NCBI GenBank assembly: GCA_012727835.1
Contig: JAAYGE010000086.1
Span: forward strand, 1 to 13,327
DNA: 13,327 nucleotides
From: Bacillota bacterium
Lineage (GTDB): Bacteria > Bacillota_H > UBA994 > UBA5500
Reading direction: 5' to 3'
The notes beneath the pieces are model-generated. The model was not told the origin of the DNA. It saw only the letters and a program-made list of their open reading frames with translations, and did no database searches. Below, one piece after another: positions 7,652 through 13,327 of the stretch (the stretch's first letter is position 1; each line of letters begins with the position of its first letter). The position numbers and the translations under genes were made by a program.

Positions 7652-7666
7652 GCGCATGTCTTTTTT
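7634..7666 (+). terminator. Intrinsic terminator overlapping the LCP copy 2 stop codon
   Basis: AAAGACATG (7634-7642) pairs with CATGTCTTT (7655-7663), with an inner GCC/GGC extension. Six T residues follow at 7661-7666. The left arm and loop encode the last residues and the TAG stop (7649-7651), so ribosomes finishing this gene would interfere with hairpin formation. Confidence 0.85.
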
Positions 7667-7693
7667 ATCAGAACTAATAAATGGGGTGAATCC

Positions 7694-8047
7694 ATGCAAA
7701 GCTTGGAATTGGTCCGACGGATCGTGAATTTGGCTGATGACCGCAAGGCCCAAGATCCTTTGGTATTGGACTTGCGCCAGTTGACCATCATCACCGACTA
7801 TTTTGTAATCTTAACGGGAACATCTCGCACCCATGTGTTGGGCATTGCCGATAATATTAGAGAAGAATTGGCTGAGCAGGGAATTCTGCCGCAACAACAG
7901 GAAATAGATCAAGGGGCCCAGTGGCTGTTATTGGACTATGGTTCAGTAGTAGTTCATATTTTCCAGCCGGAAACGAGGCTCTTCTATAACCTGGAGCGTT
8001 TATGGAATGATGCAAAGCGGGTGCCGCTGAATGACCTCCTACAATAA
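7694..8047 (+). CDS. rsfS: Ribosomal silencing factor RsfS (Iojap/YqeL)
   Basis: RsfS binds ribosomal protein uL14 and blocks subunit joining, reducing translation when nutrients are limited. The product is 117 residues, a normal length. Family motifs are ITDYFVILTGTSRTHVLGIAD (about 33-53), with the AIAD-type helix, and LLDYGSVVVHIF (79-90) followed by RLFYNLERLW (95-104). The ATG has a GGGGTG ribosome site at 7683-7688. It overlaps the downstream methyltransferase by 17 bases, as expected for the yqeL-yqeM pair in Bacillus. It follows the LCP terminator closely, so its own transcription may depend on read-through; I saw no clear promoter in the 27-base gap. Confidence 0.96.
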   Translation: MQSLELVRRIVNLADDRKAQDPLVLDLRQLTIITDYFVILTGTSRTHVLGIADNIREELAEQGILPQQQEIDQGAQWLLLDYGSVVVHIFQPETRLFYNLERLWNDAKRVPLNDLLQ

Positions 8048-8792
8048 ACTAGCTCAGCTTTATGACGATTTGATGGCTGAGGTTGACTATCAAGCCTGGG
8101 CCGATTATCTAGATGGGATTATAGAGCATTTTGGAGCACCTGGAAGGCAGCTCTTGGATTTGGGCTGTGGGACTGGTACAATTACCATCGCTCTGTGGCA
8201 GAAGGGCTATGAGCCGATAGGTGTGGATCTATCCTCCGAAATGTTGGCAATTGCTGCTAACAAAGGTTTGGATGCGGGGCTAGGTATTGAACGCTGGTTG
8301 GCGATGGATATGCGTTCCTTGCTTTTGCCCCCCGCCAGCTTTGATATTGCCATTTGTGCCTGTGACGGCCTGAATTACCTGCGTAACAGCAGTGAGTTGC
8401 AGGTCGTTTTCGATCAATTACAGCAGATTCTACGCCCAGCCGGATTATTGTTATTCGATTTGCATAGCCTGTACAAAATGCAGCAAGTCTTTCCTAGTGG
8501 CCCTTTTGTACAGGAAAGTGAGGACGGGTACTGTATTTGGTCCTCCCAATATGATGAGGCCACTGGTGATGCGCAGCACGAAATGACCCTATTCATTCAT
8601 GAAAAGGATCAACTATGGCGACGTTTTGAAGAAACCCATCGGCAGCATTACTTTAGCCCGGAGGTGGTAGCTGAGTCCTTGGAGGCCAGCAATTTTAGCT
8701 TACTGGCTGTTCTGCCTTGGGGGAGCATGTCAGGGGAAGTAAAAACTACTACCGAAAGACTGCAATATATTGCTAGGCGTAAATCCAATTGA
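8031..8792 (+). CDS. yqeM: Class I SAM-dependent methyltransferase, YqeM-like
   Basis: This is a predicted small-molecule or unknown-substrate methyltransferase. The product is 253 residues. SAM-binding motif I is LLDLGCGTGTITIAL at 41-55, the ribose-binding acid is Asp66 in GVDLSSEML, and a motif IV-like segment is FDIAICACDGLNYL. The N-terminus (YNKLAQLYDDLM) is typical of the YqeM type. It overlaps rsfS by 17 bases. The rsfS-yqeM order matches the Bacillus yqe operon, which supports orthology, though the substrate is not known. The stop codon TGA (8790-8792) lies within the -35 box of the strong promoter that follows. Confidence 0.88.
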   Translation: MTSYNKLAQLYDDLMAEVDYQAWADYLDGIIEHFGAPGRQLLDLGCGTGTITIALWQKGYEPIGVDLSSEMLAIAANKGLDAGLGIERWLAMDMRSLLLPPASFDIAICACDGLNYLRNSSELQVVFDQLQQILRPAGLLLFDLHSLYKMQQVFPSGPFVQESEDGYCIWSSQYDEATGDAQHEMTLFIHEKDQLWRRFEETHRQHYFSPEVVAESLEASNFSLLAVLPWGSMSGEVKTTTERLQYIARRKSN

Positions 8793-8817
8793 CAGATACT
8801 CGGGACAACCCTATAAT
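8789..8817 (+). promoter_or_regulatory. Perfect consensus sigma-A promoter
   Basis: TTGACA (8789-8794) and TATAAT (8812-8817) are both exact consensus hexamers with the optimal 17-base spacer. Transcription would start near 8824. The -35 box overlaps the stop codon of the methyltransferase gene. The nearest large gene starts 210 bases further on, and a terminator intervenes. The immediate product is therefore a short RNA of about 130 bases unless polymerase reads through. Confidence 0.88.
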
Positions 8818-8851
8818 TATGTAAATAAGTACAATTGGTAGGTGGATTCTA

Positions 8852-8980
8852 TTGGATGATTCTTCTGACCCGTTACCTAGTGAAGTTAGTAAAGCGGTAA
8901 GCTATATGGATGCTAGACAGTGCACAGGGAAGGGCAATTATATGTTGTCCTTTTTAGTGTACGTTTTTTTACTTTTATAA
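8852..8980 (+). CDS. Candidate small ORF (42 aa), possible leader peptide
   Basis: A TTG at 8852 has AGGTGG six bases upstream (8840-8845) and opens a 42-codon frame ending with TAA at 8978-8980. The product begins MDDSSDPLPSEVSKAV and ends with a hydrophobic tail, FLVYVFLLL. The frame runs through an intrinsic terminator at 8930-8955, so the tail may only reflect U-rich RNA. An alternative is the ATG at 8856 in another frame, with the same ribosome site ten bases away. It encodes 14 residues (MILLTRYLVKLVKR) and stops at 8900, before the terminator. I recognise neither peptide. The consensus promoter upstream shows that the region is transcribed, but translation is uncertain. Confidence 0.3.
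   Translation: MDDSSDPLPSEVSKAVSYMDARQCTGKGNYMLSFLVYVFLLL
8930..8955 (+). terminator. Intrinsic terminator between the strong promoter and the CNNM gene
   Basis: AAGGGCAA (8930-8937) pairs with TTGTCCTT (8945-8952), including one G-T pair, around a seven-base loop. T residues run 8951-8955, and another T-run follows at 8964-8970. It would end the transcript from the 8789 promoter after roughly 130 bases. Confidence 0.78.
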
Positions 8981-9033
8981 CAGCCCAATGAGTAGTTTTA
9001 ACCGATATAAAATGTAAATAGGAGGTTTATATT

Positions 9034-10371
9034 TTGTCTGGTAACTTATTGGGGCTGTTTTTGCTACAATTCTTCTTTATACTTCTGAACGCAACCTTTG
9101 CTTGTGCAGAGATAGCAGTATTGACCATGAATGAAAACAAGCTGGCGAAGCTGGCTAGCGAGGGCGATAGGCGTGCCCTGCGGCTTTCCACGTTACTGGA
9201 ACAGCCGGCCCGCTTTTTGGCAACTATTCAAGTGGGGATAACCCTCGTTAACATGTTGAGCAGTGCGGTGGCGGCGGAGAACTTCTCCCATAGGCTGGTG
9301 GCTTTTTTCCTAGGGTTAGGTATTGATATCCCCGTATCCCTTCTCAGTGCTATAGCTGTTGCCATCATTACTTTAACGCTCACCTATTTTACTGTGCTTT
9401 TTGGCGAACTGATCCCCAAGCGAATTGCCATGGAAAAAGCGGAGCAGCTTGCCTTGGGCATGTCCAAACTGGTCTATGCCATTTCTAAGATTTTTGCCCC
9501 CATTGTCTGGGTGTTTACCTTTTCTTCTAATAGCTTGTTGCGGCTCATTGGTATCGATCCTAATGCCGATGACAACGGCAATGCGGAAGAAGAAATCCGT
9601 ATGTTATTAGATGTGGGTAAAGAAAAAGGGACTATACAGACAGACGAACAGTATATGATCCAGAATATATTTGAGTTTGACGATATTTCCGCCGGCGAGA
9701 TTATGACCCATCGCACTGAGGTAACGCTTCTATGGTTGGAGGAAACCGATGAGCAGTGGGCACAGACGATCAACGAGAGCAGGCATTCGGTCTATCCTAT
9801 ATGCTCGGGAAGCCCCGACAACATAGTGGGCGTTCTATTTACAAAGGACTATTTTAGGCTCGTTGATAAATCTCGCGAAGAAGTGATGCAAAAGGCCGTG
9901 CAGCCGCCCTATTTTGTGCCTGAAACGGTGCGGGCTGACGTTCTTTTCCGCAATATGAAGCGGACCCGCAATCACTTTGCGGTAGTTATAGATGATTATG
10001 GTGGTATGAGTGGAATTGTCACCATGAGTGACCTGTTGGAACAATTGGTGGGGGATTTGGACGACGATATTCGGGCTCCGGTAGAAACACCAACAATTGA
10101 GCGCATCGACTCAGAAACTTGGCGCATTAAAGGCACTGCCTCCTTAACTGAGGTGGCAGAACAGGTGGGCGTACCCTTACCAGAAGAGGATTATGAGACC
10201 TTTGGCGGTATGGTTTTCGGCCTAGTCGGCTCAATCCCCAGCGACGGTAGCACCTTTGAAATAGAAGAGTTTGGTCTGGTGATCAAGGTTACCGAAATCA
10301 AGGACCGCCGATTGGAAACGGCTATTGTCTGTTTAGCCACTTCACCAACAGACGAAATCCAGGGACGCTAA
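9034..10371 (+). CDS. CNNM/CorC-HlyC family membrane protein with CBS domains
   Basis: Proteins of this family (often annotated as hemolysin or HlyC/CorC) are linked to magnesium or cobalt export and tolerance. The product is 445 residues. The CNNM (DUF21) transmembrane domain covers about 1-185, with helices near 4-25, 60-80, 100-125 and 140-165. It carries the motifs ATFACAEIAVLTM and GELIPKRIAMEKAE. Two CBS domains span roughly 205-340 (GEIMTHRTEV, HFAVVIDDYGGMSGIVTMSDLLE). A CorC_HlyC domain, ending near 425, includes ETFGGMVFGLVGSIP. The TTG start has AGGAGGT seven bases upstream (9020-9026). I saw no good promoter close to it, so expression may depend on read-through of the 8930 terminator from the consensus promoter. 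Direction of ion transport is inferred from the family. Confidence 0.93.
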   Translation: MSGNLLGLFLLQFFFILLNATFACAEIAVLTMNENKLAKLASEGDRRALRLSTLLEQPARFLATIQVGITLVNMLSSAVAAENFSHRLVAFFLGLGIDIPVSLLSAIAVAIITLTLTYFTVLFGELIPKRIAMEKAEQLALGMSKLVYAISKIFAPIVWVFTFSSNSLLRLIGIDPNADDNGNAEEEIRMLLDVGKEKGTIQTDEQYMIQNIFEFDDISAGEIMTHRTEVTLLWLEETDEQWAQTINESRHSVYPICSGSPDNIVGVLFTKDYFRLVDKSREEVMQKAVQPPYFVPETVRADVLFRNMKRTRNHFAVVIDDYGGMSGIVTMSDLLEQLVGDLDDDIRAPVETPTIERIDSETWRIKGTASLTEVAEQVGVPLPEEDYETFGGMVFGLVGSIPSDGSTFEIEEFGLVIKVTEIKDRRLETAIVCLATSPTDEIQGR

Positions 10372-10388
10372 ATTGGTAGTAATTGTAC

Positions 10389-10417
10389 TTGACATCGCTG
10401 CGGGAAACGCGTAGAAT
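10389..10417 (+). promoter_or_regulatory. Promoter of the tRNA-Ala gene
   Basis: TTGACA (10389-10394) is an exact -35 box and TAGAAT (10412-10417) a five-of-six -10 box, 17 bases apart. The start point would be about 10424, seven bases before the mature tRNA. A strong promoter placed this close is usual for stable RNA genes. Confidence 0.85.
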
Positions 10418-10430
10418 AAGAAATGTCAAC

Positions 10431-10506
10431 GGGGCTATAGCTCAGCTGGGAGAGCGCTTGACTGGCAGTCAAGAGGTCAGGGGTTCGAGCCCCCTTAGCT
10501 CCACCA
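10431..10506 (+). tRNA. tRNA-Ala, anticodon GGC
   Basis: The 76-base cloverleaf is complete, with CCA encoded at 10504-10506. The acceptor stem GGGGCTA (10431-10437) pairs with TAGCTCC (10496-10502). It contains the G3-U70 wobble pair that defines alanine identity. The anticodon stem CTTGA/TCAAG encloses CTGGCAG, giving anticodon GGC for GCC codons. The T arm is AGGGG-TTCGAGC-CCCCT. The gene stands alone with its own promoter and terminator. Confidence 0.98.
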
Positions 10507-10518
10507 AATGCAAACTAG

Positions 10519-10552
10519 ATGTCACAAGGGTTTATGCTCTTGTGACATTTTT
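10519..10552 (+). terminator. Intrinsic terminator of the tRNA-Ala gene
   Basis: ATGTCACAAG (10519-10528) pairs perfectly with CTTGTGACAT (10539-10548) around a ten-base loop, followed by five T residues (10548-10552). It lies 12 bases after the tRNA CCA end. Confidence 0.92.
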
Positions 10553-10564
10553 GTTTTCTTGCCC

Positions 10565-10724
10565 TTATCAGTGGATGGTTGCCGAGAGCGATGCCGATTG
10601 CTATTTTAATGCCAACGGCAAAAAACAGAATACTTCTCCTTCCATAGTTGTATTAATAATAAGCCCATGAGCGGATCTGGATATGGAAAGTCGGTTTCTT
10701 GCGAAGACGGGAGTCCACTGATAA
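10565..10724. repeat. 11-bp inverted repeat spanning 160 bases
   Basis: TTATCAGTGGA at 10565-10575 is exactly inverted as TCCACTGATAA at 10714-10724. No target-site duplication is visible outside the arms and no transposase lies between. One such pair at this distance could arise by chance in 13 kb, so the evidence for a mobile element is weak. Confidence 0.35.
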
Positions 10725-10822
10725 ACGGCCAACAGTTTTTGGCCCTATATTTCCCAGGAAATTCGACAGATGATGGCGAAAAAGGGGCGGTCGCAACGAT
10801 GTTTTTGCGAACCGCCCCTTAA
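10575..10822 (+). pseudogene. Possible frameshifted small gene or gene remnant
   Basis: Two protein-like frames meet at the A6 run at 10620-10625. The first reads from the ATG at 10575 (MVAESDADCYFNANGKK). After a one-base shift the frame continues TEYFSFHSCINNKPM and then from the ATG at 10667 for 51 residues (SCEDGSPLINGQQFLALYF, GNSTDDGEKGAVATMFL), stopping at 10820-10822. Joined, they give about 82 residues. No Shine-Dalgarno precedes either start, and the 3' end overlaps the opposite-strand terminator. I do not recognise the product. It could be a decayed gene fragment, a sequencing error in the homopolymer, or chance open frames. Between the tRNA terminator and 10779 I see nothing else that is convincing. 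Confidence 0.3.
10779..10820 (-). terminator. Intrinsic terminator after the cysteine desulfidase gene
   Basis: Read on the minus strand, AAGGGGCGGTTCGC pairs with GCGACCGCCCCTT with a single bulged base, around a 12-base loop, followed by TTTTT. It begins six bases beyond the stop codon of the 10827-12119 gene and is one of the strongest stems in the window. Confidence 0.92.
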
Positions 10823-10826
10823 GTGG

Positions 10827-12119
10827 CTAGTTGTTATTATTAGCTGTTATATGCTGCATCACATCTAAGATAATATTATCCGTTTCTACCATGCCCGGAT
10901 TGCTCACTGAACCCAGGTTGCGTATAGTATCTTCCACCGTTGTGGCAATAATGCCATCGCCGGTAGGAGTAGTTAGGCCTTCTTTAGCTAACAAGGCCGT
11001 TTGCACCGCGGTATTAGCGGCGGTAGCCAATTTAAGCGAACAAGACACTTTCGCGCCGTCGCAGATCATACCGGTCAGGTTGGCCACCATCAACTTAATG
11101 GTTTCTTCCAGTGTTTGATAGGGGACATCTATTAGATAGACTATGCCACAGCTAGCACCGATGGCAGCGGCTACAGCGCAAGCACACATGGCTGAGAGCT
11201 TGCCGATGTGCTGTTTGACATAGAGGGTAACTATCTGGCTGATAGCTAGAGCAATGGCGATCTCTTTGTCACTCTTTCCTAGTTCTTCCCCTACCGTTAG
11301 CACCGGCAGGGAGGCGGTGATACCCTGGTTACCGCTGCCGTTGGTGCTGTAAACGGGAGCATCATAACCGCTCATACGGGCATCGGCTGCACCAGCCGTA
11401 GCAATAAGGGCCAAGGTGCCTAGGTCTTTAGATGCTTCATCCTTAGTTATAAGCTGTTGATAACGATGGCCTAAGCCAAATCCCAATTTCTGTTCAATGC
11501 CGGCGCGAGCCACCTTTTGATTACTACGAGCGCAGGCTAGCAAAAAGTCATAGGCATCATCGGGTAAGGTTTTACAGGCAGCAACCAGCTCCCGTATGGA
11601 ATAGTCTAGTAGGGCACTTATGTTATCTTCTTTATTGCCGGTTTCATGGGGGATATCCTCATATACTACCTGATCATTAACTGTAACACGAGCTAAATGG
11701 GTATGGGACCCTTCGATTAATGCGGTCGCTTGCCCATTTTTGTTAGTGACTCGCGCTAGAATGGAAATGTTCCCCCTAGGCCGGGAAGGAGTTACCGTTA
11801 CCTGTTGGTTTTGCACCATTGCTTCTGCCGCGCTCAGATACCGGGCACAGCCGCTTAATACTTCTAGTTCTAGCTCAGGTTTGCCAGCCAGTGCTCCTAG
11901 GGCTGAGGCTAGATGGAGCCCGGCTTTCTTAGTGCCGGGAATAAATACTCCCATCCCATTCTTGAAAACATTCGGATCGGTTTCTACTTCTACCTTCTGA
12001 GGAGCCCCCTCCAGGTAGCTGGCAGCAGTGGCACAAGCCAACGCCACAGCAGCCGGTTCAGTACAGCCAAGTGCAGGACGAATTTCTTCTCTTAATAGGG
12101 CAAACAGATCTAGTGTCAT
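10827..12119 (-). CDS. cyuA: L-cysteine desulfidase / serine dehydratase alpha-like Fe-S enzyme (UPF0597, YhaM/CyuA)
   Basis: Members of this family degrade L-cysteine to pyruvate, ammonia and sulfide using a [4Fe-4S] cluster; many are annotated as serine dehydratase alpha-like. The product is 430 residues, the normal length. Signatures are GCTEPAAVALACA (18-30), GSGNQGITASLPV (261-273), IGKLSAMCACAVAAAIGAS and MICDGAKVSCSLK (351-363). Candidate cluster and active-site cysteines are Cys19, Cys312, Cys353 and Cys360. The C-x6-C spacing of the last two agrees with the characterised archaeal desulfidase. The start has AGGAGA about 12 bases upstream, overlapping the stop codon of the preceding flavin-binding gene, so the two form an operon. 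Cysteine is the likelier substrate from the family, but serine cannot be excluded. Confidence 0.88.
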   Translation of the reverse strand: MTLDLFALLREEIRPALGCTEPAAVALACATAASYLEGAPQKVEVETDPNVFKNGMGVFIPGTKKAGLHLASALGALAGKPELELEVLSGCARYLSAAEAMVQNQQVTVTPSRPRGNISILARVTNKNGQATALIEGSHTHLARVTVNDQVVYEDIPHETGNKEDNISALLDYSIRELVAACKTLPDDAYDFLLACARSNQKVARAGIEQKLGFGLGHRYQQLITKDEASKDLGTLALIATAGAADARMSGYDAPVYSTNGSGNQGITASLPVLTVGEELGKSDKEIAIALAISQIVTLYVKQHIGKLSAMCACAVAAAIGASCGIVYLIDVPYQTLEETIKLMVANLTGMICDGAKVSCSLKLATAANTAVQTALLAKEGLTTPTGDGIIATTVEDTIRNLGSVSNPGMVETDNIILDVMQHITANNNN

Positions 12120-12136
12120 GTCTAATCACTATCTCC

Positions 12137-12628
12137 TCATGCGTTCTTGATGCGGGCTTTACCAGTCAGGGTACTTACCTTAATTCCAATGATGGTGACA
12201 TTATTCACATGCGACGCAGCAACCGGTTCAAATATATGGCCGGGCGGGGCATATTTGGCGGTTAATGCATTGAGTATATCCGCCTTTCTAGTCTCGTCTT
12301 CAACCGCATAAGCTTGACCGAAGGCAATAACACTCTTGTAATAGGCTCCAAAATCACAGGCCTTAGGTCCCGTTTTGATGCCTAAGAGGGTATCAACTTC
12401 AAAACAGACTTGTGGATTTTGGCCTATAATATCCAGCTTACGCCCTTCGGTCGCACAATGGAAAAATATTTCCTTATTTAAAATCACATAGTTGAGAGGT
12501 ATTATATAAGGGTGGCCTTCGGGGGTTGCCAGGCCGAGACGGCCGACCGCTGCTTCCATAAGGAGCTGCCAGCTGTCTTCCAGCGACAGGGCCCGATCTT
12601 GGCGCCTGAGTTGGACCTTTTCCTGCAC
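12137..12628 (-). CDS. Pyridoxamine 5'-phosphate oxidase-like flavin-binding protein (NimA-like)
   Basis: This is a small split-barrel protein that probably binds FMN or another flavin; relatives include NimA nitroimidazole reductases. The product is 163 residues from GTG at 12628, which has AAGGAGGT seven bases upstream. An in-frame GTG at 12637 overlaps that ribosome site and is rejected. The N-terminal RRQDRALS and the segments VGRLGLATPEGHPYIIPLNY, EIFFHCATEGRKLDII and NPQVCFEVD are typical of the family. The later SVIAFGQAYAVEDETRK strand-turn is also typical. It lies 17 bases upstream of the cysteine desulfidase gene in the same operon. The actual substrate is unknown. Confidence 0.88.
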   Translation of the reverse strand: MQEKVQLRRQDRALSLEDSWQLLMEAAVGRLGLATPEGHPYIIPLNYVILNKEIFFHCATEGRKLDIIGQNPQVCFEVDTLLGIKTGPKACDFGAYYKSVIAFGQAYAVEDETRKADILNALTAKYAPPGHIFEPVAASHVNNVTIIGIKVSTLTGKARIKNA

Positions 12629-12687
12629 TCGTAGCACCTCCTTATAGAAAGATACATGTTATTTACTTTATACTATGGTCTACCCGG

Positions 12688-12702
12688 TTGCTTGTCCAGC
12701 AA
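12688..12702. promoter_or_regulatory. Short dyad in the divergent intergenic region
   Basis: TTGCT and AGCAA are inverted around a five-base centre, between the divergently transcribed flavin-binding and DUF1450-like genes. The arms are only five bases, so this is a tentative operator. TATACT at 12669-12674 is a possible -10 box for the plus-strand gene without a good -35 partner. Confidence 0.2.
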
Positions 12703-12738
12703 AATTACAAAATCAAAATAGGAGGAACTAAACACTAA

Positions 12739-12972
12739 ATGGAAGTTCTCTTTTGTCGTGAAAACCTAGCTATGATGGGCCGCGAAGCACTGGAAAAACT
12801 GATGCAAATTGATAACAGCCCATTACGTATACAAGAAGTAAAATGCATTATTGCCTGCAGTGAATGCGCCACCCATCATATTGCCCGCTTCAATGGTCAA
12901 TTAGTTGTTGCTGAAACTGCCGCAGAGTTAGTGAAAGAAATTCTGACTTTAGCCGGTCTAGATAAAAATTAG
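12739..12972 (+). CDS. DUF1450-like small cysteine protein (YuzB family)
   Basis: The product is 77 residues and the biochemical function of its family is not established. It has Cys6 near the N-terminus (VLFCRENLA) and Cys36-x3-Cys40-x2-Cys43 (KCIIACSECATH). These are followed by an FNGQLVVAETAAELVKEI segment. The same N-terminal Cys, C-x3-C-x2-C and NGE-x-V-x-x-ETPEEL pattern is found in YuzB-type DUF1450 proteins, which suggests a thioredoxin-like or metal/Fe-S-binding fold. GGAGG at 12721-12725 is 13 bases from the ATG, somewhat far. It is divergent from the flavin-binding gene and overlaps the stop codon of the next minus-strand gene tail to tail. Confidence 0.72.
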   Translation: MEVLFCRENLAMMGREALEKLMQIDNSPLRIQEVKCIIACSECATHHIARFNGQLVVAETAAELVKEILTLAGLDKN

Positions 12973-13327
12973 CCCAGCTCAAGGGTGTAAATATGCTCTC
13001 CCCGGCTTGTAACGCCGGTCAGACAAATAGCGTTAAGGTGCTGGGCGGGGCTGCTGATGTCACTCAAATCCAGGGGCTGCAATTCGGGCCATTCGCTACT
13101 GACCTCTTGTCCTTCAGCAGGAGCAAAGGTGATAATCAAACGCAAACCCTTGGGAGCTATATAACCGCTGAAACGCAGTCCTACATGTTGTGTTTCAGCG
13201 GTTAATTTACTTAGCCCTTGCTCACAGATGTAAAGCAAAAGGCAGCCGAGGGACACCTGTTTATCCTTAGTTAGCCAGGTATCCTCATCCAGATCAAAAA
13301 GGGGCTGCACTTGCTGCCCTTTTTTAG
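12969..13327 (-). CDS. Hypothetical protein, probably 5'-partial at the window edge
   Basis: The frame is open from the right edge to TAA at 12969-12971, about 119 codons. A GTG at 13308-13310 (residues MQPLFDLDEDTWLTKD) has AAGGG six bases upstream and could start a 113-residue protein. However, the frame continues unbroken off the window (KKGQQ), so the true start may lie outside. The sequence is mixed alpha/beta with a hydrophobic segment VSLGCLLLYICEQGLS and a strand-rich half (GLRFSGYIAPKGLRLIITF). No signal peptide or known catalytic motif is visible, and I do not recognise the family. It converges on the DUF1450-like gene with a four-base overlap of stop regions. Confidence 0.7.
   Translation of the reverse strand, partial: KKGQQVQPLFDLDEDTWLTKDKQVSLGCLLLYICEQGLSKLTAETQHVGLRFSGYIAPKGLRLIITFAPAEGQEVSSEWPELQPLDLSDISSPAQHLNAICLTGVTSRGEHIYTLELG

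Noticed and set aside
8824..8955. Known magnesium (M-box) or T-box riboswitch ahead of the CNNM gene
   Set aside because: I looked for conserved M-box and T-box motifs (such as the T-box GGGTGGAACCGCG) and found none. The interval is also short for either class.
10383..10670. 95-codon plus-strand open frame covering the tRNA-Ala gene
   Set aside because: It runs straight through the tRNA cloverleaf and its terminator and has no ribosome site, so the frame as a whole is not a gene. Only its last part is considered in the possible remnant after the tRNA.
1..13327. CRISPR arrays, insertion sequences, phage or plasmid genes
   Set aside because: No regularly spaced repeats, transposase, integrase or phage structural proteins were seen on either strand.

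Overview
The window looks like the core chromosome of a spore-forming Firmicute. It most resembles the Clostridia/Peptococcaceae side, because a Spo0B-like gene sits between the L27 and Obg genes and the 'obg' and 'yqe' clusters are joined. Shine-Dalgarno sites are strong (AGGAGG type), GTG and TTG starts are common, and intrinsic terminators have U-tails. No phage, insertion sequence or CRISPR array was seen. The taxonomic placement is an inference from gene order and style only.

Positions 1-4461 hold a conserved plus-strand cluster: the 3' part of RNase G (rng), a structured L21-type leader, rplU, prp (the cysteine protease that trims L27), rpmA with the cleavable N-terminus, a terminator, spo0B-like, and obg overlapping it, then a second terminator. 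The theme is ribosome assembly, rRNA processing and initiation of sporulation.

Positions 4462-8792 hold nadD, two tandem LytR-CpsA-Psr (LCP) genes, rsfS and a YqeM-like methyltransferase. The HD-domain gene yqeK, usually found between nadD and rsfS, is absent here, and the duplicated LCP genes occupy its place. The gap between the two LCP genes carries a plausible promoter and an 11-bp inverted repeat that ends against the second gene's Shine-Dalgarno.

Positions 8789-10371 hold a perfect consensus sigma-A promoter (TTGACA, 17 bp, TATAAT). It is followed by a short interval with a small ORF and an intrinsic terminator, and then by a CNNM/CorC-type membrane protein with CBS domains. This is the most unusual regulatory arrangement in the window. 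It could be a small RNA, a small-protein gene or a translated attenuator leader.

Positions 10389-10826 hold a tRNA-Ala(GGC) gene with its own near-consensus promoter and terminator, then about 270 bases with a possible frameshifted gene remnant. Positions 10779-13327 are a metabolic or accessory stretch. A minus-strand pair encodes a flavin-binding (PNPOx/NimA-like) protein and a cysteine desulfidase/serine dehydratase-like Fe-S enzyme. A divergent small DUF1450-like cysteine protein follows, and then an unrecognised minus-strand protein that runs to the window edge.
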